This document shows positions 43,314-52,611 of a stretch of DNA of 64,000 bases, one piece after another; position 1 is the first letter of the stretch; every line of letters begins with the position of its first letter. The DNA is from Paenibacillus sp. Marseille-Q4541 (GTDB lineage Bacteria > Bacillota > Bacilli > Paenibacillales > Paenibacillaceae): NCBI RefSeq assembly GCF_018310695.1, contig NZ_JAGXCY010000004.1:124001-188000 (forward strand), written 5' to 3'. Under the pieces are notes generated by a model that was not told the DNA's origin, searched no databases, and was given only the letters and a program-made list of their open reading frames with translations. A program made the position numbers and the translations under genes.

Positions 43314-43895
43314 CTATACATCAAGGGTTTTCCAAGCTATAAGTGCGTCGACCGGTTCATGTCCTGTACCATAGGACTCCTCGAAGGAAGGGTTATTCGT
43401 GTTATGGAATCCCTTGAGCACGATGACGTGATAGCCGAGATCGATCAGTTCCTCAGCTTCCCAACCGCTGTAATGTTTTTGATAAACTTCACCTTTCAAA
43501 TTGTAATGATCCACACCCTTTTGAGGAAAAAAACCGCGCGGAGTAAAGATAATAATTCGATGTTTAGCAATTTGCTCTGCCTGCTGGAGTACACGAGTAC
43601 CCTCTTTTTTAGTGAAATGTTCAAGAGAATCAATTAGCGTTACAGTAGTGAAGGAGTTTGGAAGAAACAATTGATCCATGAATTTTGCGTCTGCATTCAG
43701 GGGGATGACATGCGGAGCTTGATATACTCGATGTTCGAGATAAGGTCGATGGATTTCTAAAGCTACAATGAGTCTGCACTCATAATATTCCAGTAGTACA
43801 CCTAGACCGCTACCCACATCAAGCACACTATCCGAGAACCGAAGGAGTTCACACAATAATGGCAAAAAATCGGCGTTCTGTATTTCATGATACAT
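43314..43895 (-). CDS. Class I SAM-dependent methyltransferase
   Basis: The 193-residue protein has motif I VLDVGSGLGVLLEYYECR, acidic motif II VALEIH, the post-motif VTLIDSLEH and a RIIIFTPRGFFPQKG segment resembling sugar or small-molecule O-methyltransferases. GGAAGGGGG precedes the ATG. It is placed between the two paralogous GT2 genes in the operon, so methylation of a glycan residue (for example chain capping) is a reasonable inference. Confidence 0.85.
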   Translation of the reverse strand: MYHEIQNADFLPLLCELLRFSDSVLDVGSGLGVLLEYYECRLIVALEIHRPYLEHRVYQAPHVIPLNADAKFMDQLFLPNSFTTVTLIDSLEHFTKKEGTRVLQQAEQIAKHRIIIFTPRGFFPQKGVDHYNLKGEVYQKHYSGWEAEELIDLGYHVIVLKGFHNTNNPSFEESYGTGHEPVDALIAWKTLDV

Positions 43896-43912
43896 CGTTG
43901 TAATCCCCCTTC

Positions 43913-44635
43913 CTACCGTTCGAGCATCTGGATCATGTGTCGTAACTGATCGGCATATCTGTTTTGCGTATAACGTATTTCATGAGTAATTGCTTCTGCG
44001 TGCTTCACACTGCCCATCCCCTGATGTCTACGGTATGCAGTGAGCGGTTCTGCCAAATAGGCGAAAGAATAATCTGCAAGTAGTACTCGGTACCATAAAT
44101 CATAATCATGAGTATAAGGAAGTGCTTCATCAAACATCCCAATCGCCTGAATCAGAGATTTGTGAAACATGACTGTACATCCATTCACCGGGTTTCCCAA
44201 AATAAAGATACGTAACATCTCAAGCCTAGTCATCGGAGAAGCACCAGCACGATATTGAGTCAAACTGCTATGTTCATTAATGTAATTAAAGTTGGTATGG
44301 GAAATACTTACTCTTTGATCCATCATCAGCTGTACCTGTTTCGCAATTTTTTCTGGATATAAAATATCATCTGAACTAAGCCATACAATGTACTCTCCAG
44401 ATGCGTGCTTAATTCCATGGTTGAGTGCAGTGGCGGTACCTCCATTCTCCTTCCCAAGATAATGAATATAAGGAAGGTAGGGATGAATTTGTTCGACATG
44501 TTCCGTAGACCCATCATCCACCACGATAATTTCAACCATAGGGTATGTTTGACTAAGTGCACTGCTAATCGCCTGAGATACAAATGGACAATTATAAAAA
44601 GGAATCACAACCGTGACGAGAGGATGAGTATTCAT
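43913..44635 (-). CDS. GT2 family glycosyltransferase
   Basis: About 240 residues from ATG 44635, which overlaps the upstream stop (ATGA) and follows AAAGGAGG. GT-A signs are TVVIPFYNCPFVSQAISSAL, IIVVDDGSTEH, the metal motif LSSDDIL and YTHDYDLWYRV. It is a paralogue of the GT2 at 42595 with the same domain order and length. It is cytoplasmic, and donor and acceptor are unknown. Confidence 0.92.
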   Translation of the reverse strand: MNTHPLVTVVIPFYNCPFVSQAISSALSQTYPMVEIIVVDDGSTEHVEQIHPYLPYIHYLGKENGGTATALNHGIKHASGEYIVWLSSDDILYPEKIAKQVQLMMDQRVSISHTNFNYINEHSSLTQYRAGASPMTRLEMLRIFILGNPVNGCTVMFHKSLIQAIGMFDEALPYTHDYDLWYRVLLADYSFAYLAEPLTAYRRHQGMGSVKHAEAITHEIRYTQNRYADQLRHMIQMLER

Positions 44636-45579
44636 CCACACCCTCCTTTCTGCTTATGGCGATGATCATTTAGTACATCCAGAATAGAACTGGAAAAAGG
44701 GATTTTCGGTTCCCACCCTAACTCCTTGAGAGAAGAACGTGATTCATTCCCTGATGAGGACGCCCCTCCAGGTCCAGAAGAAGGGGCTCCCCATGTCAGG
44801 GGAATATCTGCTTTCGCATAGGATATCAGCAGATCTGCAATCTCTCCAAGCGTTCTCTCCTGACCAGAAATAACAGGGTACACTTGACCTGGTTTACCCT
44901 TCAGCAGAAGCAGCAGATAAGCCCGGACGGCATCTCTTACGTCCAGATAATCACGCGCATCACCCCTGGAAGATAGACGGAATGGTGCTGGATTCTCCCC
45001 TCGTTCTGCTGAAGAGACATGCCCTGCAAGCAATGAGCAGATACCCGTCGAAGGCCCAGGGCCAATCAAGTTTCCGGGTTCAGCGTACATTACCTGTTGA
45101 TCGTACAAAGCGGAGAAAGATACAGCTACTAGTTCTTCGATGTATTTACTGAGACTGTATGGATGGGGAGGAGACAAAGGAACATCTGGAATTGGAACGT
45201 ATTTCAGACGAGAACCAACGATAACTGCCCGGCATTCAGGCAGAGCACGCATCGCGTCAAGCAGGTATAGCGGGGACATAACATTCATTTCGATGGTGGA
45301 TACGGGATCATTCCAAGAGGCAGGTACCGAATTCTGCCCTGCCAAATGCAAGATATAATCGGGTTTTACAATGCTGAGAAGATGGTTTACTGCATGACGG
45401 TCTGTCAGATTACACAGGTGTACGTTTACCTGATTAGGGAATAGATCAGCAGAAATCATCCTTACCACTGCGCTCACCTTTGCACCACAGTCGCTTAGCA
45501 GCTGAACCGCATGCCTCCCTGTAAACCCGGAAGCTCCGGTTACTAGTACAATCTTGTCTCTCAGTCCGGATGTATCCAT
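44632..45579 (-). CDS. NAD-dependent sugar epimerase/dehydratase (extended SDR)
   Basis: The 315-residue protein has the Rossmann start VLVTGASGFTGRHAVQLL, an ILHLAGQNSVPASW segment, the catalytic YSLSK (Tyr and Lys) and DARDYLDVRDAVRAYLLLL. The pattern is closest to GDP-mannose 4,6-dehydratase and GDP-6-deoxy-sugar reductase (RMD) enzymes. It overlaps the RmlD-like gene by 19 bases. It adds a second nucleotide-sugar modification to the locus; the exact product cannot be read. A Gly/Ser-rich stretch (APSSGPGGASSSG) near residue 270 is unusual and may be a linker or local duplication. Confidence 0.85.
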   Translation of the reverse strand: MDTSGLRDKIVLVTGASGFTGRHAVQLLSDCGAKVSAVVRMISADLFPNQVNVHLCNLTDRHAVNHLLSIVKPDYILHLAGQNSVPASWNDPVSTIEMNVMSPLYLLDAMRALPECRAVIVGSRLKYVPIPDVPLSPPHPYSLSKYIEELVAVSFSALYDQQVMYAEPGNLIGPGPSTGICSLLAGHVSSAERGENPAPFRLSSRGDARDYLDVRDAVRAYLLLLLKGKPGQVYPVISGQERTLGEIADLLISYAKADIPLTWGAPSSGPGGASSSGNESRSSLKELGWEPKIPFSSSILDVLNDHRHKQKGGCG

Positions 45580-46391
45580 TCTTCCAGCTCCTTCAGCATG
45601 TCACGATAAGACGGTAAAAAGGAGTCTACATCCTCCCGAGTGACAGCGAGCGTACGATCCTGAACAAAAGTACTGCTTGGGACGATAACGATTTCTTTGA
45701 GATTCCAGATTTCTTTAAAAAGCAGCAGCAGCTCATACTTGGAGACGGGTTCAGGATGAGCCAGATGAATCAGCCCTGATACTTTGGAGGTCAAATATTC
45801 ATCCACCATCTTGGCGAGCATCAGTGTAGTCACTCCGTTCCATCTCACCTTTGTATATCCTTGAACGACTCCTTTTTGATTGAAGAACCAATGCATGAGA
45901 CCAATCCCGTTCTTACGTACTTCCGGGCCGATAATGGAGGTACGTATCGTAAGATGACCCGGGGAACGAACTTCCCCGAGTGATTTGGTAATAGCATATA
46001 CCGTTTCTCCATCTGTTACATCCTCTTCTGTATAGCTGCCTGCTCCATCACCTTTGAATACACAGTCCGTGCTGATATGAATAAGCCTTGCTCCTATTTG
46101 ATCGGCAAGGTTCGTTAGTCGGTGCGGCAAAAATCCATTTACATGGTATGCCTGAATGACATTTTTCTCCGCATATTGATTTAAAATCCCCACTGCATTA
46201 ATGATGACATCTGGGCAAACCGCTTTTACGAGTAGGTCTACGCTGTGGATGTCATTTACATCAAGCACAAGTCCATTCGGGTCTTTCTTATCACGAGACG
46301 TATAAAACACGGTATGGCGTCCTTGTTTTTTGAAGTAATCGACCATCATATGGCCAGCCATGCCATGGCCACCAATTATGAGTAGTTTCAT
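45561..46391 (-). CDS. RmlD-like nucleotide-sugar 4-ketoreductase (WbvR-like)
   Basis: The 276-residue short-chain reductase has LLIIGGHGMAGHMMVDYF, HISTDCVFKGDGAGSYTEEDV and the YAITKSLGE Tyr-Lys pair. The flanking genes are the 4,6-dehydratase/5-epimerase and 2-epimerase of the UDP-L-FucNAc type pathway. The FucNAc reductase (WbjC/CapF) is about 370 residues with a C-terminal cupin; this one stops at 276 without it, like the RmlD-type WbvR that yields UDP-L-rhamnosamine. The product is therefore predicted to be on the L-RhaNAc/L-QuiNAc branch. It starts at ATGA overlap with the upstream stop. Confidence 0.88.
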   Translation of the reverse strand: MKLLIIGGHGMAGHMMVDYFKKQGRHTVFYTSRDKKDPNGLVLDVNDIHSVDLLVKAVCPDVIINAVGILNQYAEKNVIQAYHVNGFLPHRLTNLADQIGARLIHISTDCVFKGDGAGSYTEEDVTDGETVYAITKSLGEVRSPGHLTIRTSIIGPEVRKNGIGLMHWFFNQKGVVQGYTKVRWNGVTTLMLAKMVDEYLTSKVSGLIHLAHPEPVSKYELLLLFKEIWNLKEIVIVPSSTFVQDRTLAVTREDVDSFLPSYRDMLKELEEWIHPD

Positions 46392-47374
46392 GCCAAGAAC
46401 CCCCCGCGCTGCAGGATATTCTTAATCTCCTCTTTCGTCATCAGATTAAATTGGGAACTGAAACTGGAGAAGGTCACCGGCTTATAATTTTTATAGTGTG
46501 CTTTTAGTTCTGGTAAATTGAGCGTTGGCAGAATAACGAGATACTGGTCATCATAAACAATCGTAGTTCTGCTTTCGAATTCACTCATCAGAATTTCGTG
46601 GATTTTTTCCCCCGGACGCGTGCCACGTTCCACAATTTGAACGCCTGTAATTCCTGAATCTTCAATAAGCACCTCTGCAAGATCCACAATTTTGCAGGTT
46701 GGCATCGTCATGACGAATATTTCTCCGCCTACACTTTTAACAGAAGCTTCAAATAACAAGGAAATTGCATCACGAAGGGTGAGGAAGAAGCGGGGCATTT
46801 CCATATCGGTGATCGATACTACTCCTTTGTTCTTGATCTGATCTTTGAACAGATGTACCACACTGCCGTTTGTGCCAAGAACATTCCCACCACGAACCGT
46901 CACGAACGCAGTTTTGCTTCGGAGTAAGTTCGCGTAGACAATCAGCTTTTCACCAATCGCCTTGGTCATTCCGTAAAAATTCGAGGGATTTGCTGCCTTA
47001 TCTGTGGAAATATAGATCACTTTTTTCACTTCATTCTCTACTGCAGCTTCAATTACATTTTGAGTACCAATGACGTTCGTCTTTAGCGCTTCATAGGGTT
47101 GATCTTCACAGACGGGTACATGTTTTAGTGCTGCCAAATGATATATATAATCTACCTCACGGCTAGCAGCAACTAATGCATCCTTGTCTCTTATATCTCC
47201 AATACAAAAACTGAGACGACTGTCTTCAAATTCACGGCTCATCGCAACCTGACTTGATTCACCGCGAGAGTATACGATAATTTCCTTTGGATTCAGGGTT
47301 AGCAACTGACTAATCAATTCATGTCCCCATGAACCTGTTCCCCCAGTTACGAGGATGCGCTGATTTTCAAACAT
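46388..47374 (-). CDS. UDP-GlcNAc 4,6-dehydratase/5-epimerase (FnlA/CapE/WbjB-like)
   Basis: About 328 residues from ATG 47374 with GGAGG 8 bases upstream, inside the end of the 2-epimerase gene. Rossmann motif RILVTGGTGSWGHELI; an ALKHVPVCEDQPYEALKTN segment and STDKAANPSNFYGMTKAIGE are diagnostic of the CapE/WbjB dehydratase group (MTK replaces the usual YxxxK). It starts the pathway by forming UDP-2-acetamido-2,6-dideoxy-L-arabino-hexos-4-ulose from UDP-GlcNAc. A standard C-terminus is present. Confidence 0.93.
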   Translation of the reverse strand: MFENQRILVTGGTGSWGHELISQLLTLNPKEIIVYSRGESSQVAMSREFEDSRLSFCIGDIRDKDALVAASREVDYIYHLAALKHVPVCEDQPYEALKTNVIGTQNVIEAAVENEVKKVIYISTDKAANPSNFYGMTKAIGEKLIVYANLLRSKTAFVTVRGGNVLGTNGSVVHLFKDQIKNKGVVSITDMEMPRFFLTLRDAISLLFEASVKSVGGEIFVMTMPTCKIVDLAEVLIEDSGITGVQIVERGTRPGEKIHEILMSEFESRTTIVYDDQYLVILPTLNLPELKAHYKNYKPVTFSSFSSQFNLMTKEEIKNILQRGGFLA

Positions 47375-48458
47375 GCAGATTCCCTCCAAGCAAAAATTTA
47401 ACTACTTTATCCGATACATCCTGTGCTAGGTATCCTTTTGGACACTCCCATGATCGATGTAGTTCTGTCATCAGCTTCGCTGATGCTGCAATACGTGTTG
47501 CATCAAGTCCAGAAACAATGTTACTGCCGCAATCGACAGTCTCTGGTCGCTCGGTTGTTTTGCGCATCGTTACCGTCGGGATTCCCATGATGCAGCATTC
47601 TTCCTGTACGGTACCGCTGTCTGTTAAAGCACAACATGCATTTTGTTCAAGCAGAAGAAAATCAAAAAAACCAAAAGGCTCATGGAACTCGACTAGTGGA
47701 TGCATTTCGAGCTTCAGATGTTCCTTGATTCGGATTGCTGTGCGAGGATGGATACTGCATATAATCCGTTTTCCCTGTTCGATCGCTACTTGATTAAGTC
47801 CTGTCATAATGGCTTCCAAATGTTTAGGATGGTCTACATTCTCGGCTCGGTGGGCAGTAACCAGAAAATATTGTTCTTTTTCCAGTCCCAACGTTTTCAT
47901 AATGTTACTGTCCAGCATACGATTCTCATAATGCTTCATCACTTCGTAGATTGGATTCCCTGTCAGTACAATACGCTGACTTGGGACCCCTTCCCGGATC
48001 AAATGCGCTTTACTCTGCTCCGTGTAAGGCATATTAATGGTCGATATGGCGTCAATGACCCGGCGGTTTTTCTCTTCCGGCACATTCAGGTCATAACACC
48101 GATTCCCTGCTTCCATATGAACGACTGGAATTCCCATTCTTTCAGCGAGAATGGCAGACAAAGCGCTGTTCGTGTCACCTAAGAGTAAGATTTTATCTGG
48201 TTGTTCCTTAAGCAGAATCGTTTCAAGCTGACCGAACATCGCCGATAATTGTTGTCCAAGTGAAGCCGCCTCGTCCTGCAGTACATAGTCCGGAGCTCTT
48301 AGTCCTAATTCTTTAAAAAACTGGCCGCTTAAACTTTCCGTAAAGTTTTGGCCCGTATGCACAAGAATATGACGTTCAGCATAACGGTCTAACTTGGGAA
48401 TAATAAGACTGAGCCGTATAATTTCAGGTCTTGTTCCGAGCACCGTCATGATCTTCAT
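47367..48458 (-). CDS. UDP-sugar 2-epimerase, WecB/CapG/WbjD-like
   Basis: The 363-residue protein carries MTVLGTRPEIIRLSLIIP, HTGQNFTESLSGQFF, LLLGDTNSALSAI, HMEAGNRCYDLNVPEEKNR and DSGTVQEECCIMGIP, all conserved in non-hydrolysing UDP-GlcNAc 2-epimerases. The NRC-YDLNVPEE variant fits the CapG/WbjD branch, which acts after the 4-ketoreductase on the 6-deoxy-L-sugar. With the next two genes it forms a full three-step route. GGGAGGGATC precedes the ATG. Confidence 0.93.
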   Translation of the reverse strand: MKIMTVLGTRPEIIRLSLIIPKLDRYAERHILVHTGQNFTESLSGQFFKELGLRAPDYVLQDEAASLGQQLSAMFGQLETILLKEQPDKILLLGDTNSALSAILAERMGIPVVHMEAGNRCYDLNVPEEKNRRVIDAISTINMPYTEQSKAHLIREGVPSQRIVLTGNPIYEVMKHYENRMLDSNIMKTLGLEKEQYFLVTAHRAENVDHPKHLEAIMTGLNQVAIEQGKRIICSIHPRTAIRIKEHLKLEMHPLVEFHEPFGFFDFLLLEQNACCALTDSGTVQEECCIMGIPTVTMRKTTERPETVDCGSNIVSGLDATRIAASAKLMTELHRSWECPKGYLAQDVSDKVVKFLLGGNLHV

Positions 48459-48487
48459 GGTGATCCCTCCCTTTGTTATGGAGTCAT

Positions 48488-49897
48488 TTACTTTTTTTTC
48501 TTAGACCGCGTACGTTTTAATTCAAGTCGTTTCCTTACCCCTTTTTTCTTCTTTAACCGCTTAACAAGAGAAGATTGGGACTTACGAAGAGAATGCTTTC
48601 GTGCTACAAACTTCTTCTTGCGTCTACCCGCCACTTTCTTTCTTCGTCTTCGCCAAATTTTCTTGCTCCCTGCAGACTTATGTTTCGTGTGAGTACGAAC
48701 CCTTTCAGGAAGTGACAACCGGTTCATTAACTCCTGAACCATCTCCGCCGCGCGTGCCGAATAAGCTGCTGGACCGTACACCCGCTCTACCTCTACTTTG
48801 CATCGTTCTCCCGTGAGCCTACTTTCTTTCGGATTCTGGATACAGTTCTCCATCTTCAGCGCTAAATCTGCTTCGTTCCCTGGCTCCACAAGTAAATGTG
48901 GACTACCAACAGCCATCATCATCTCCTGAAGTCCTCCCTGCCCAAATGCAACAACGGGTGTTGCATAATAAAGGCTCTCCAGTGCAGTCATCCCGAAGCC
49001 TTCCTTGACTACACTTGGGACAACCGTAAGATCCATAGCACAATAAGCCTCGCTTACTTCGACTAAGAAAGGAGTAAATAGGAACTGGTGACTGTAGCCA
49101 GATTTAGAAATCAAACTCAAGCATTCGTGGTAATAGGCTTCATCGGCAGGATTCCCTATAATCCAGTACCTGGTATGAGGATATCGTTCACATAGGGTTA
49201 AGGCGCTCCGTATAAAAGACTTTAGACCTTTAGCACCATAAATAAATGTGGAGATATAGCCAACGCAGAAATGTTTCGAGGTAAGACCGAGATGGCTGCG
49301 TCTCTTTGCTCGAAGGAGGTTCCATTGTTGCCGAGGAGCATGAGATGCATCCCAAGTTGGACATAATATTGTGGATTTTTCTGGAATCGAGCCATGCTGT
49401 AACGGTTCTAACACCGTCTGTGAGATACCAATCACCCAGTCACTGAAGTCATCGATAATTTGCACTGCCTCTGCTGTACTATCATTCATTTGTATCGTTT
49501 CTGTAATTTTCCAAATGACAGGGATGTTAAGGATTCGAGCTGCCATGGCAGGTACTGCATTAACACACGTATTTGTTAACACCATTTGTGGGGATTCTTT
49601 GCGAATAAGGTTTATCACGTTACGAGACGAAGAAGTTTTCATTAATTGATCCGCTTCATACCTTATCCCATTGTAGGGAGTATACATATTGTGAAGTAGA
49701 TCAAAAGGTTGAATTTTGACTCGGATTCCATTCTTTCTAGCTAGCAAGGAAATCATCCCTTCACTTGGGACAACGAGTACGCAGCTAAAGTAGGGTCTCA
49801 TTTCCTGACAAAAGTGCAGCAACAACTTTTCAGCACCTGTGATGCTGCGCTTGTGACTGACATGGCTGAACAACATCAGTTTCGGCTTCTGTGTCAT
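48488..49897 (-). CDS. GT4 glycosyltransferase with a strongly basic C-terminal tail
   Basis: Residues 1-400 of the 469 are a GT-B glycosyltransferase (KLMLFSHVSHKRSITGAEKLLL; GYISTFIYGAKGLKSF; VVPSVVKEGFGMTALESLYY with the E-x7-E pair). The last 65 residues are almost all Lys/Arg/Ser (KKIWRRRRKKVAGRRKKKF, KRLKKKKGVRKRLELKR). That tail is not part of the enzyme fold and recalls the basic CotB/CotG-like regions of spore coat proteins. It may bind polyanions or anchor the enzyme on the spore. The start ribosome site is weak (AAAGGG about 14 bases away). Confidence 0.9.
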   Translation of the reverse strand: MTQKPKLMLFSHVSHKRSITGAEKLLLHFCQEMRPYFSCVLVVPSEGMISLLARKNGIRVKIQPFDLLHNMYTPYNGIRYEADQLMKTSSSRNVINLIRKESPQMVLTNTCVNAVPAMAARILNIPVIWKITETIQMNDSTAEAVQIIDDFSDWVIGISQTVLEPLQHGSIPEKSTILCPTWDASHAPRQQWNLLRAKRRSHLGLTSKHFCVGYISTFIYGAKGLKSFIRSALTLCERYPHTRYWIIGNPADEAYYHECLSLISKSGYSHQFLFTPFLVEVSEAYCAMDLTVVPSVVKEGFGMTALESLYYATPVVAFGQGGLQEMMMAVGSPHLLVEPGNEADLALKMENCIQNPKESRLTGERCKVEVERVYGPAAYSARAAEMVQELMNRLSLPERVRTHTKHKSAGSKKIWRRRRKKVAGRRKKKFVARKHSLRKSQSSLVKRLKKKKGVRKRLELKRTRSKKKK

Positions 49898-50026
49898 CAG
49901 ACAACGTACACCCTTTCTGCTAGCTACTAGGAAAATGGTTTGCAGAAAATGATGTGCGTTTCTTCACCTCCTCCTGTTTTGCAATGAAGGATAAATGACT
50001 CTCTAACCACAATATATTGGAAGACG

Positions 50027-50049
50027 GCAAATGTCGGCACGACATTTGC
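50027..50049. repeat. Perfect 10-bp inverted repeat after the CgeB-like gene
   Basis: GCAAATGTCG-GCA-CGACATTTGC lies 39 bp past a stop codon on the minus strand. It has no T-run, so it could be an RNA-stabilising hairpin or protein site. The same CGACATTTGC decamer occurs inside the ldh terminator loop at 53249. Confidence 0.5.
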
Positions 50050-50087
50050 ACCACAACATTCACACAATAATAAAGAAACCTTTTGTT

Positions 50088-51239
50088 CTATGATCCGAAA
50101 ATCGTTTGGAGTAGGGTGTGAATTTGGTTATTGTAAGAGTGTTCTTTCCAGGTTCGCTCGAATCCCCTGAGCGCAACTTCTCTCCGCTTGTCTTCATTAG
50201 CAAGGTAGTATTCGATTTTATCCATCATCTCTGAGGCAGTTTCATACGTCTCGATCTCTACACCTGGAGTATAGAAACGACTTAGATCTTGTCTTGCGTC
50301 CGTAAGCTGGAGGGTTGCACAGGCTGAAATTTCAAATGTGCGTGGGTTTGGAGAGAATGCCGGAATCTTGAGACTGTTGTTATTGATGGAATCATCTTCA
50401 TGGGAGCGATGCATGTTAAGCACGATTTTAGTACCGTTGTATACATCTTTTGTCTCCTCTGGATTCATCCAGCGGTTAAGTTCAATTTTGTGCTTATATT
50501 TTTCGAATTTAGGTAGGCGATCCCACCATATCCCATTAAACACAGTTTGGTACGACATGATCTGGGGCAGTATGGGGCTAAAATAGTTGATTCGATTCCA
50601 ATACCCTGAGCCAATGAAGCTAATATCTCTACGATGCTGGGTAGGGAACGTATTCGGATGGAACTGGGGAAGATACGCACCAAAGGGTAAATAATGTACC
50701 TCCTGACATCCATAATTCTGGTATAGTTCAATACAATTCAGCTCAAGTGTAAATACATAATCGTAGTGAGGAGCCGTATTGAGCGTCATATCTGTATAGT
50801 AAGGATCATCTGTTAGCCAAACTGCCGTTCTGATTCCTTGATTCCGAATCGCATCTACTTGCTCGGTTGGAAAATACATACCATCCAGCACCAGCACAAG
50901 ATCCGGCTTTAGAGAAGCTGCCATTTCTGCAACGGAATCATTAGGTCCGGCTACATGAAGAGTCATCACCATATCTTGGAGTGTACCTCTAATCGCTTCG
51001 TCGAGCGGGGAATAAGGAAATCCCTTGCCTGAGGAAACGTAAAGCACGTGGACAGGACGAATTGGAAAAGACTCCGTCGCACGATTCATTACATAATTGG
51101 CGCGACCGCGTAAATATCCGTCCTCATATCCCCTTTGGAAAGGTACACTCTGACCTACTGGATGAGCTGTATAGGGCAAACGTTTTGGTTTTGCCCGCCG
51201 TGGTTTCTTTCGGTGGGTCTTCACTCGTTTTACAGCCAC
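50088..51239 (-). CDS. CgeB-family glycosyltransferase with basic N-terminus and GYxxG motif
   Basis: About 383 residues from GTG 51239, 9 bases after GGAGG (an ATG at 51248 touches that site). Residues 1-22 are basic (VKTHRKKPRRAKPKR), followed by GYEDGYLRGRANY. The remainder is the spore-maturation CgeB type: DLVLVLDGMYFPTEQVDAI, WLTDDPYYTD, DISFIGSGYWNRI, NGTKIVLNMHRS and PNPRTFEISACATLQLTD. CgeB proteins glycosylate the outermost spore layer in Bacillus. It is a paralogue of the next gene upstream, 43 bp away. Confidence 0.9.
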   Translation of the reverse strand: MAVKRVKTHRKKPRRAKPKRLPYTAHPVGQSVPFQRGYEDGYLRGRANYVMNRATESFPIRPVHVLYVSSGKGFPYSPLDEAIRGTLQDMVMTLHVAGPNDSVAEMAASLKPDLVLVLDGMYFPTEQVDAIRNQGIRTAVWLTDDPYYTDMTLNTAPHYDYVFTLELNCIELYQNYGCQEVHYLPFGAYLPQFHPNTFPTQHRRDISFIGSGYWNRINYFSPILPQIMSYQTVFNGIWWDRLPKFEKYKHKIELNRWMNPEETKDVYNGTKIVLNMHRSHEDDSINNNSLKIPAFSPNPRTFEISACATLQLTDARQDLSRFYTPGVEIETYETASEMMDKIEYYLANEDKRREVALRGFERTWKEHSYNNQIHTLLQTIFGS

Positions 51240-51282
51240 AACTGCCATCCTCCTTTTTGTTCTCTTTTGCTATTCCAAGAGC

Positions 51283-52356
51283 TCATACATAATCAAGCAG
51301 TTTACTGATGCGTTGTTGGAAAGAATGGTTCTCATGGGTTGTATATAGACTTCGCCAAGCAACGGCAAGCCGTTCTTTTTCATGCGTTAGATAATAAGCG
51401 ATTTTCTTCTGCAGCTCGGAAACATTCCCGAAAGTCTCTATGTCATACCCGGGTCTGTAGTAACTCGTCAGATCTTCTCTAATATCTGTAAGTTGAAGCG
51501 TGCCGCAGGCGTTAATCTCATACGTCCTTGGATTAATTGAACCCGCAGTTATATCGTGTGTATTTCGATTATCTAACCCCTGTTCCGTTGGCCTGTGCAT
51601 ATTAATAACAATTTTTGCTCCGTTGTAGTAATCTACTGTTTCAGTGGGAGGAATCCAGCCCGTCTTGATAAAAGGTCCCAGTAAATCCTGTCTCTGCAGC
51701 CTGCCCCACTGCCCTCCGGCAATAAGTACACGTTTATTTTTCAAAAAAGGGGCGAGTTCATCAAATAAAGAGATCCGATTCCAAAATCCACTGCCAATAA
51801 AACATACATCATATTGATAACTCGCAGACGTCTTGCGGGGAGTAAAGAGTGATGTATTTACACCGAGCGGAACATGATATACGTTTACAGCACCCTGGCT
51901 TCGGTAGAATGAAACTGCCCTGATTTCATGAGTGAAAACGAGATCATAGTGAAGACAGATGGAAGCTGTATCTTCTGTAAAGTAAGGATCATCTACGAAC
52001 CAGATAGCGGTCCGAATGCCCAGCGCACGAATCTCATCTATTTGAGCAAGATGATCCGCTGGGAACACATGAAGACCGTTCATGACGAGAACAAGATCCG
52101 GCATATAGAGGGCAGCGCGCTCTCTCATATGAGCGGCATCCGCCACGATACATTCGGATACAGTGGTTTGAAGTGCTTGAATGACCCCATCATCAATGGC
52201 TTCGAAACCTTGAGGGACATAGAGCACTTTCATTTTACGAACAGATGACTCCGTCTTCTTTACTCTCTGGAGTATTGCCTCACAACCGCCGTACCGGATG
52301 CCTTCAGCATATCCATCAAGGTAACTCCGCACCTGCTTCCTCCTTGTAAGTTTCAC
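51283..52356 (-). CDS. CgeB-family glycosyltransferase with GYxxG motif
   Basis: The 357-residue protein starts at GTG 52356 with AGGTG 8 bases upstream. A short basic start (KLTRRKQVR) leads into YLDGYAEGIRYGG at 12-24. The enzyme part matches the neighbour: WFVDDPYFTEDTASI, DVCFIGSGFWNRI, NGAKIVINMHRPTEQG and INPRTYEINACGTLQLTD. Tandem CgeB-type genes suggest two consecutive sugar additions on a spore-surface glycan or protein. Donor and acceptor are unknown. The 52357-52611 gap upstream holds only a hairpin. Confidence 0.9.
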   Translation of the reverse strand: MKLTRRKQVRSYLDGYAEGIRYGGCEAILQRVKKTESSVRKMKVLYVPQGFEAIDDGVIQALQTTVSECIVADAAHMRERAALYMPDLVLVMNGLHVFPADHLAQIDEIRALGIRTAIWFVDDPYFTEDTASICLHYDLVFTHEIRAVSFYRSQGAVNVYHVPLGVNTSLFTPRKTSASYQYDVCFIGSGFWNRISLFDELAPFLKNKRVLIAGGQWGRLQRQDLLGPFIKTGWIPPTETVDYYNGAKIVINMHRPTEQGLDNRNTHDITAGSINPRTYEINACGTLQLTDIREDLTSYYRPGYDIETFGNVSELQKKIAYYLTHEKERLAVAWRSLYTTHENHSFQQRISKLLDYV

Positions 52357-52550
52357 CTGTTGCTCACCTATCTCTCTTGATCATAAGTTCATGTAGTCAC
52401 TTCTAACTATATGCCCTAAGGTCAAATGCATCATGGACCGATGTCCAAGCGGAGAAAAATTGGCTTTTGTACGGGTGGCATTTGTCTCCTTCTATCCATA
52501 TGTACATATAACTAACACGGGGAACTTGTCCTTTCTATAGCTGACACGGG

Positions 52551-52603
52551 TGCCGTCATCTTCTTGTGCCTAATGATTAAAAGACAGACAATCGATGACG
52601 GCA
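52551..52603. repeat. Hairpin between the basic-protein gene and the CgeB pair
   Basis: TGCCGTCATC (52551-52560) pairs perfectly with GATGACGGCA (52594-52603) around a 33-base loop. No T-run on either side, so a weak terminator or processing site. Confidence 0.5.
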
Positions 52604-52611
52604 TCATAATC

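Noticed and set aside
52380-52440. Sigma-K promoter before the CgeB pair
   Set aside because: A CATA-N3-TT stretch is present on the minus strand but no matching -35 element at the right distance; too weak to list.
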